A DNA stretch of 64,000 nt from Ailurus styani (lineage: Eukaryota; Chordata; Mammalia; Carnivora; Ailuridae), in the NCBI GenBank assembly GCA_002007465.1, contig LNAC01000102.1, positions 2,883,386 through 2,947,385 on the forward strand, in the 5' to 3' direction. The notes beneath the pieces were generated by a model. That model searched no databases, was not told where the DNA came from, and was given only the letters and a program-made list of their open reading frames with translations. Below, one piece after another: positions 58,948-64,000 of the stretch (the first letter of the stretch is position 1; every line of letters starts with the position of its first letter). The position numbers and the translations under genes are program-made.

Positions 58948-60660
58948 AGGCTGTCCTGACCAAATGGCAGGGCTGAGCCATAATGATGATGTGTCCTCAT
59001 TGCATTAATTCTTTGCTTATTATAGTCCCACAGTCTACCCTTTAGAAGTTCAATCTTATGATTATAACTATTCTTCCCTTGTCCATGTTGAACAATCACA
59101 TTTCCATCGATACTTCAAGGGTTATTCTCCCCATGGTTTGTTCCGGGTGAGCATCTGGAGCCTCAGGCTACTGCCATGACCCAACTTCCCTTTCTCTGCA
59201 GCCGTGTGTAGGAAGTCACACCTGGCTGGTGCATAGGTGAGCCCTGCTGATGATTTGGTCTCTAACCCCAGTAGATGGCTCAAAATTATCACAAATTAAC
59301 TTGATATATACTTGCATTCTTATGTTAACGCAAGTAAGCTAGATTTGATAATTTCCAGTTGAGCCACTTAATTTGCAATTGCATTTTTTGCCACCACCAA
59401 ACTACCAAGTAATGTTAGTGCCTCAATAACAAGTTTGTTCTCCAAAAACATAAGATTTTCTTATGTTTTAAATTCATGTTTCCACAAAAGATGTGAAATT
59501 TGAAAACTTATTTCAGCTAAATTCAAGATTTTAGAGCTTTCCCATCCTATAATTATGAGAGAAAAAAATACTAGTGTGAGTTCGCATATCAGGCTTACCA
59601 CTATGAATGCAGTCCTCAAGGGGCCTACTATTACATTCTCACAACAATAAAGCATTCTTAATACGGTTTTCTAAAAAGTTCAAGTCTTCTTAACAAAACA
59701 CACACTGCTCGATTAATTATCTTTTAATTAGATTCAATAACCCTTTACTATTTATTTACTTTCAGTTTCTTATGTTGGTGATAATTATTTTTGTATTTTT
59801 GGATGCCAAAATTAAAGGGCCAATAGAAGTGGATTTAAGTCGCTAAAATATGGGAAAACTGTTTTCTAGTGTTCCATTCATCTATGGCAGCATATACATA
59901 TGTGTATTCTGTGGGATCCTCCATTTAGAAATCAATTCATAAAGCAAAATGTTTGTGAAGTGTTACGTCATTTATTTAGCTTACAGCTTAAAACTTCATA
60001 GTTTTAAGAAGTTAAATAGTTGGTATTCACATATAAACATCTGTGAGCATTCACTTGGATAGCCAAGCCTTATATAAAAAAGACTGTGCCAACCATACTA
60101 CATTATGATTGTTTTATTGGTGCCATTGTATCATGATGAGTAGTTGATGTTGGGACAGAAAAATGTGAATTTTAGGATTGCGTGAGGCTGGTTTCCTTCT
60201 CTGGGAACTTGGAGGGTCAGAGGCATTAGCTGCCCCTGTCCAGGAGAAGGCAGGTGTGGACCACACATTTCACCAAGCCTTCACTTTCTAAAGGTTCACA
60301 AAGTAATGGTAAACACAGTATCCTAAGAAATAGCCAATTCCTTGAGCACTTTAATCAGAGGTGGCAATGTGGGACTCCAGCCTCAGTGTGACCCATAAGG
60401 AAGCAGAAGTGGGACATCAGGAGTTGTCATCAATAGAGGCAGCTGTGCCCATTACAATAGAAATAGCAGCAGTATGGGCACTGTGATGGGAAGGCATGGA
60501 AGCAGAGAATTGTTGATAGGGTAATTGACAGCACATGTAATGCAGTGACAGGGGAAGTTCCTAGACATAATTGGTAGGGGCAGGAGAGAGGGAAGATGGA
60601 GAGGACTGGTAAGTTCTTTAAAAAGAGCTAATTTTGATCATTAAGACAATAAATGTATAA
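58948..60660. other. Unique sequence, no gene seen
   Basis: 60150-60600 is GC-richer than the surroundings and purine-rich on the plus strand. No family, splice-bounded frame or RNA gene recognised. Confidence 0.4.
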
Positions 60661-60665
60661 ATTAT

Positions 60666-60862
60666 GGGGCACCTGGATGGCTCAGTCAGTTACACGTTGA
60701 GTCTTGATTTCAGCTCAGGTCATGATCTCAGGGTCCTGGGATCCATCCCCAGTCTGGCTCCAAGCTCAGCAGGGAGTCTGCTTGAAGATTCTCTCTCTCC
60801 CTCTGCCCCTCCCTCTGCTTGTTCTTTCTCTCTCTCAAATAAATAAATAAATCTTTAAAAAA
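60666..60862 (+). mobile_element. SINEC, older copy
   Basis: Head gggcacctggatggctcagt and variant 'cagttacacgttgagtcttg', tail aaataaataaataaatcttt. Flanking 'ataaattatg' and 'aaaaattatata' suggest a degenerate target-site duplication. Confidence 0.88.
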
Positions 60863-60970
60863 TTATATAAGCTATGATTTAAAGAATAGGAAACTTTTTA
60901 AGGAAGCTTGTGAAACTGCATCTCAGACATCTTGAGAGAAGTTCTCCTATAATTTCCTATTAATGGATTA

Positions 60971-61409
60971 TAGGCACACCTTGGAGATATTGTGGGTTTG
61001 ATTCCAGACCACCACAATAATGCAAATATCACAATAAAGTCAGTCAAATGAAATGTTTGACTCCCCAGCTTATATAAAAGATATGTTTACATGATACTTA
61101 GGCTATTTAGTGTGCATTATGTCTAAAAATACAATGTGCATACCTTAATTAAAAAATACTTTACTGCTAAAAAATCCTAACCATAATTTGAGCTTTCAGT
61201 GAGTCATAATCACTGATCACAGGTCACTGTAATAAATATACTAGTAATGACAAAAGTTTGAAATACTATGAGAATTACCAAAATGTGACACCGAGACATG
61301 AAGTGAGCAAATGATGAAAAACTTGCTTGACACAGGGTTGCCACAAACCTTCATTTTGTAAATAATGCAATGTCTGTGATGTGAAATTCAATAAAATGAG
61401 GCATGCTTG
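60971..61409 (+). mobile_element. Tigger-type (pogo/Tc1-mariner) transposon, internally deleted
   Basis: The left end taggcacaccttggagatat and right end caataaaatgaggcatgctt are the two diverged terminal repeats. TA dinucleotides flank the element (60969-60970, 61410-61411), the TA target used by the superfamily. The left arm continues with 'atgcaaatatcacaataaag' and 'ccttaattaaaaaatacttt', as in Tigger1. At about 440 bp it lacks the transposase gene, which is several times longer in full copies, so it is a non-autonomous deletion derivative. Confidence 0.87.
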
Positions 61410-61543
61410 TATTAGCAAGCTTTAACTTTTTCCTTCTATGTTTTGAATGTGACCCAACTCTTGAGGGCCTTACTAACATATGTGAGTATAGTAGAGTGGC
61501 AAAAATATTTACTTTTTCTGTTTGTTCAAAAATTTACTTGCTG

Positions 61544-61732
61544 GGGCGCTTGGGTGGCTCAGTGGGTTAAGCCTCTGCCTTCAGCTCAGGTCATGGTCTC
61601 AGGATCCTGGGATTGAGCCCAACATAGGGCTCTCTGGTCAGCGGGGAACCTGCTTCCCCGTCTCCCTCTGCCTGCCTCTCTGCCTACTTGTGATCTCTCT
61701 CTCTCTGTCAAATAAATAAATAAATCTTAAAA
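61544..61732 (+). mobile_element. SINEC, full length
   Basis: Head ggggcgcttgggtggctcag, with the 'gtgggttaagcctctgcc' variant, tail caaataaataaataaatctt. The flanks 'aaaatttacttgctgg' and 'agattactgactgg' are a degenerate duplication. Confidence 0.92.
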
Positions 61733-61739
61733 AAGATTA

Positions 61740-64000
61740 CTGACTGGATGCCAGGATAAAAAAAATAGTTTTCTATTAATAATAATTACACATCCCTCTT
61801 CCTATGTTCAAGATGAGAGAACTGTCTCTTACAAGTAAATTTCTATTATATAAGAGGTAATAATTGAAGGATACATATCCTGTGTATTTTAGTTCAGTGA
61901 TTCTTTTTCATTTTGTCCAAAGAATTCTACTTTAGTGCAATTAAATAAAATTAATTGAATTAAGTAAATATCCTTTGTAAGTTTCTTTGCCATTATGACA
62001 ATGTAAGAATTGTTCTTATATGTAAGTTTCACTCCTAAGCAGTTAGTTTCTCTTTGTTACCTCTTTGGATTAGATTCCTTCTAAATGGGTCCAAAGACAA
62101 GCTTTGTCAAAATGCCTTAACACATTACATGATCATTACATGTCCTATAAATAGAATTGTGCTCTGGATCCCCTTCCAAAATTTTAGCAGGATTTTAAAT
62201 GTCTGAAATCCTTCATAAATGATTTGAGTGGATTTCTCTTCCCCCTCCAACTTTCCCAAATCTCAACTCTCTGATCTTTTCCTCTCCACTCCTCAGGAAA
62301 TAAAATAGATTACTATTCCTTATACCAATTGCCAAGTATGGGAGCTAGATTAATAGAATATTTGACCTCTTCCATAACTTCAGAAAGAATAGCTCAAGAC
62401 CAACCTTAACAACTCATTTAAATTATTATTTTTGACAGATATCTCCCAAAATTACATTAGGTTAAAACATTGGCTATGATATAGGAACATATTTCATGAC
62501 AGATTTTTTTTAGGAATGCTCACAGAAAAATTCTTAAGGTTGGCTATTTTATAGATAATATTTATTTTACTGAACTACCATTATACATATTCTAAAATTA
62601 ATACTTCCACATTTTATGACTGTAGAATTTTGAGGGCCTTAATCATTCATGCTCTATATTTGGAGCAGAAGATCAATGTTCAAAGGAAAGTATTTGTCCA
62701 ATCTGTAGGAATATCTTCAGTCTTCTTTCTGAAGATAGTTTTCCATTCACATGAGACTCTCATATGAGTGAACAAAATTTTAAGAGGATGTCAAATTTAC
62801 TGTTCTCTGGTGCGGTTTTTAATTATTTTGTTTTCCTTTAGAGTTAACGAAGAATAATGCACCATTAGAGAACATAAACTCAAGCTGTTTAATTATTGGA
62901 TTAAGTTTCATATGTAAATAAAAGCAAACTATATATAATCTCACCTGTAAAACAAGAGATGGTCCAGAGATTTTTGTTTTACTGTGATTTTTACTGTTAT
63001 CACTTAAAGCACCCCATCCTCTATTTCTAGTGATACTTCAACTTTAGAGACAAATAGGTTACTGTAAAGTGAGGTCTCATTCACTTAATTAAAAAATATT
63101 TACAGTCTAACTTATTGTATTAATTTTTTAAAAATGAGACTAAAAGAAGATATTTATATTGCAAGAAACAAAACATGTTTCCAAGAGGCTATTTGGTTAA
63201 TCTATAATACTGTTATTCATATAAAAGGGTATTCTCCCTCAAAAAGATGACTGTTTGCTCTCCAACGAAGGTGTATCACCAAAGCAGGAGAGAAAGTCTC
63301 TAATTACCTCTGCCAAGGACACTGCTAGATTGTCTGTTTCCTGGTGTTCTGATATTACACTCATCAAGCAATCTTCATATTTTAATTTGACTACCCATGT
63401 AGCTTTTCCACTGGGACAGAATATGCTAACCATTAAATGTAGACATTTAGTCTACTTGAAAGAGGGTTTTTTTAAATTATAAATGAATAAATGGTAATTC
63501 CACTTTATACATCAGTCCTTTGAGTTTGCTTAGCTTGAAGCTATCCCAGAGAGACTGATTAATTCTCAGTACTTGATAAAACAGAATTTCTGGTCATTCA
63601 CAATTGAGAATAAGACCTTGAAAATAATGATCCCACTGAGGTATTCCTTTGGAGGGGGATTCCCAGATATTAAAAGGTTGAATTATATTAGTGATGGAGA
63701 GGATGGCAAATAATGTACATAATGAAAAAATACCTGGGATATAAAATTAATGCACCTCTATGTGGCATTTTATATACCCCTACACTCTGATGCAATTGAT
63801 AGGGAAAGGTGTAAAAATATGATGCTATGAAGCTATAATGCTATGAAGAAAAAATGACAGGTCAGTAAAATAACCAAATCTTCTAACAGTGCAATACTGT
63901 TCAACCTTTCATGCAGATGGGCAGGGGCAACCATGTATAGTGTGCTGATACCACCGTGTGATCAGTAAGGGGCCAGTGCTGAGTAGGCAGGACTATCACC
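61740..64000. other. Unique AT-rich sequence to the window end
   Basis: No transposon recognised over 2.2 kb. The only feature of note is the open frame at 63239-63433 on the minus strand (listed separately). A short tandem 'atgctatgaag' pair lies at 63821-63846. Confidence 0.4.
63308..63410 (-). CDS. Possible internal exon, unidentified
   Basis: On the minus strand the acceptor tattctgtcccag precedes a 103-base block that ends GGCAGAG|gtaatt, a reasonable donor. One frame is open across it and continues to a stop at 63239. The peptide (KLKYEDCLMSVISEHQETD) is well mixed and charged. It lies on the same strand as the candidate at 45253-45462, some 18 kb upstream, so both could belong to one gene, but the phases cannot be tested without the exons between. 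I do not recognise it. Confidence 0.2.

Noticed and set aside
58686..59099. 137-codon minus-strand open frame
   Set aside because: Its centre is the SINE at 58734-58930 read in antisense. The flanking parts are short and unremarkable.
1..64000. CRISPR arrays, operons, phage or plasmid modules
   Set aside because: Spaced identical repeats, dense gene packing and ribosome-binding sites are all absent; the regular repeats are SINEs and microsatellites of a mammalian genome.

Overview
This is a stretch of a mammalian nuclear genome, almost certainly from a caniform carnivore. The best clue is about 19 copies of the tRNA-Lys-derived carnivore SINE (SINEC/CAN-SINE). Their head reads GGCGCCTGGGTGGCTCAG and their tail is a CT-rich stretch followed by AAATAAATAAATAAAATCTT. 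Most copies carry the variant 'gtgggttaaagcctctgcc...ctgcctacttgtgatc', which I associate with mustelids (ferret, mink, otter) rather than dog or cat; that assignment is from memory and is an inference. The DNA is AT-rich, has no CpG island and no complete protein-coding gene. It looks like intergenic or long-intron DNA.

Layout. 1-2828: SINEs, a microsatellite and a sense-strand L1 3' fragment (1654-2353) that carries a foreign segment of about 180 bp. 2829-9489: a full-length but inactivated carnivore L1 on the minus strand, bounded by a 19-bp target-site duplication. 9490-15880: mostly unique or very old DNA, including a second copy of the 180-bp segment (10347-10529) and a possible small exon (10229-10310). 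15890-23290: an ancient near-full-length L1MA-type relic on the plus strand, later hit by three SINEs and a 5'-truncated younger L1. 23340-31000: sparse, with an older SINE, MIR copies and one SINE nested in a MIR. 31505-32060: an ERVL-MaLR-type LTR relic split by a SINE. 34742-34980: a 3'-truncated 7SK RNA pseudogene on the minus strand. 35-45 kb: MIR, L2, an old L1-like fragment, SINEs including a head-to-tail pair, and microsatellites. 45253-45462 (minus): the best candidate for a real terminal coding exon, followed by an L2. 46.3-64 kb: mostly unique DNA with an L1 fragment, MER5A, an internally deleted Tigger DNA transposon and more SINEs.

No operon, CRISPR array or bacterial system is present. 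The biology visible here is layered retrotransposition. The most unusual feature is the 180-bp segment shared by two loci 8.4 kb apart in the same orientation, one copy lying inside an L1. It could be a templated insertion or an unrecognised small repeat family. Family names are given from memory of consensus sequences; RepeatMasker and a genome alignment would settle them.
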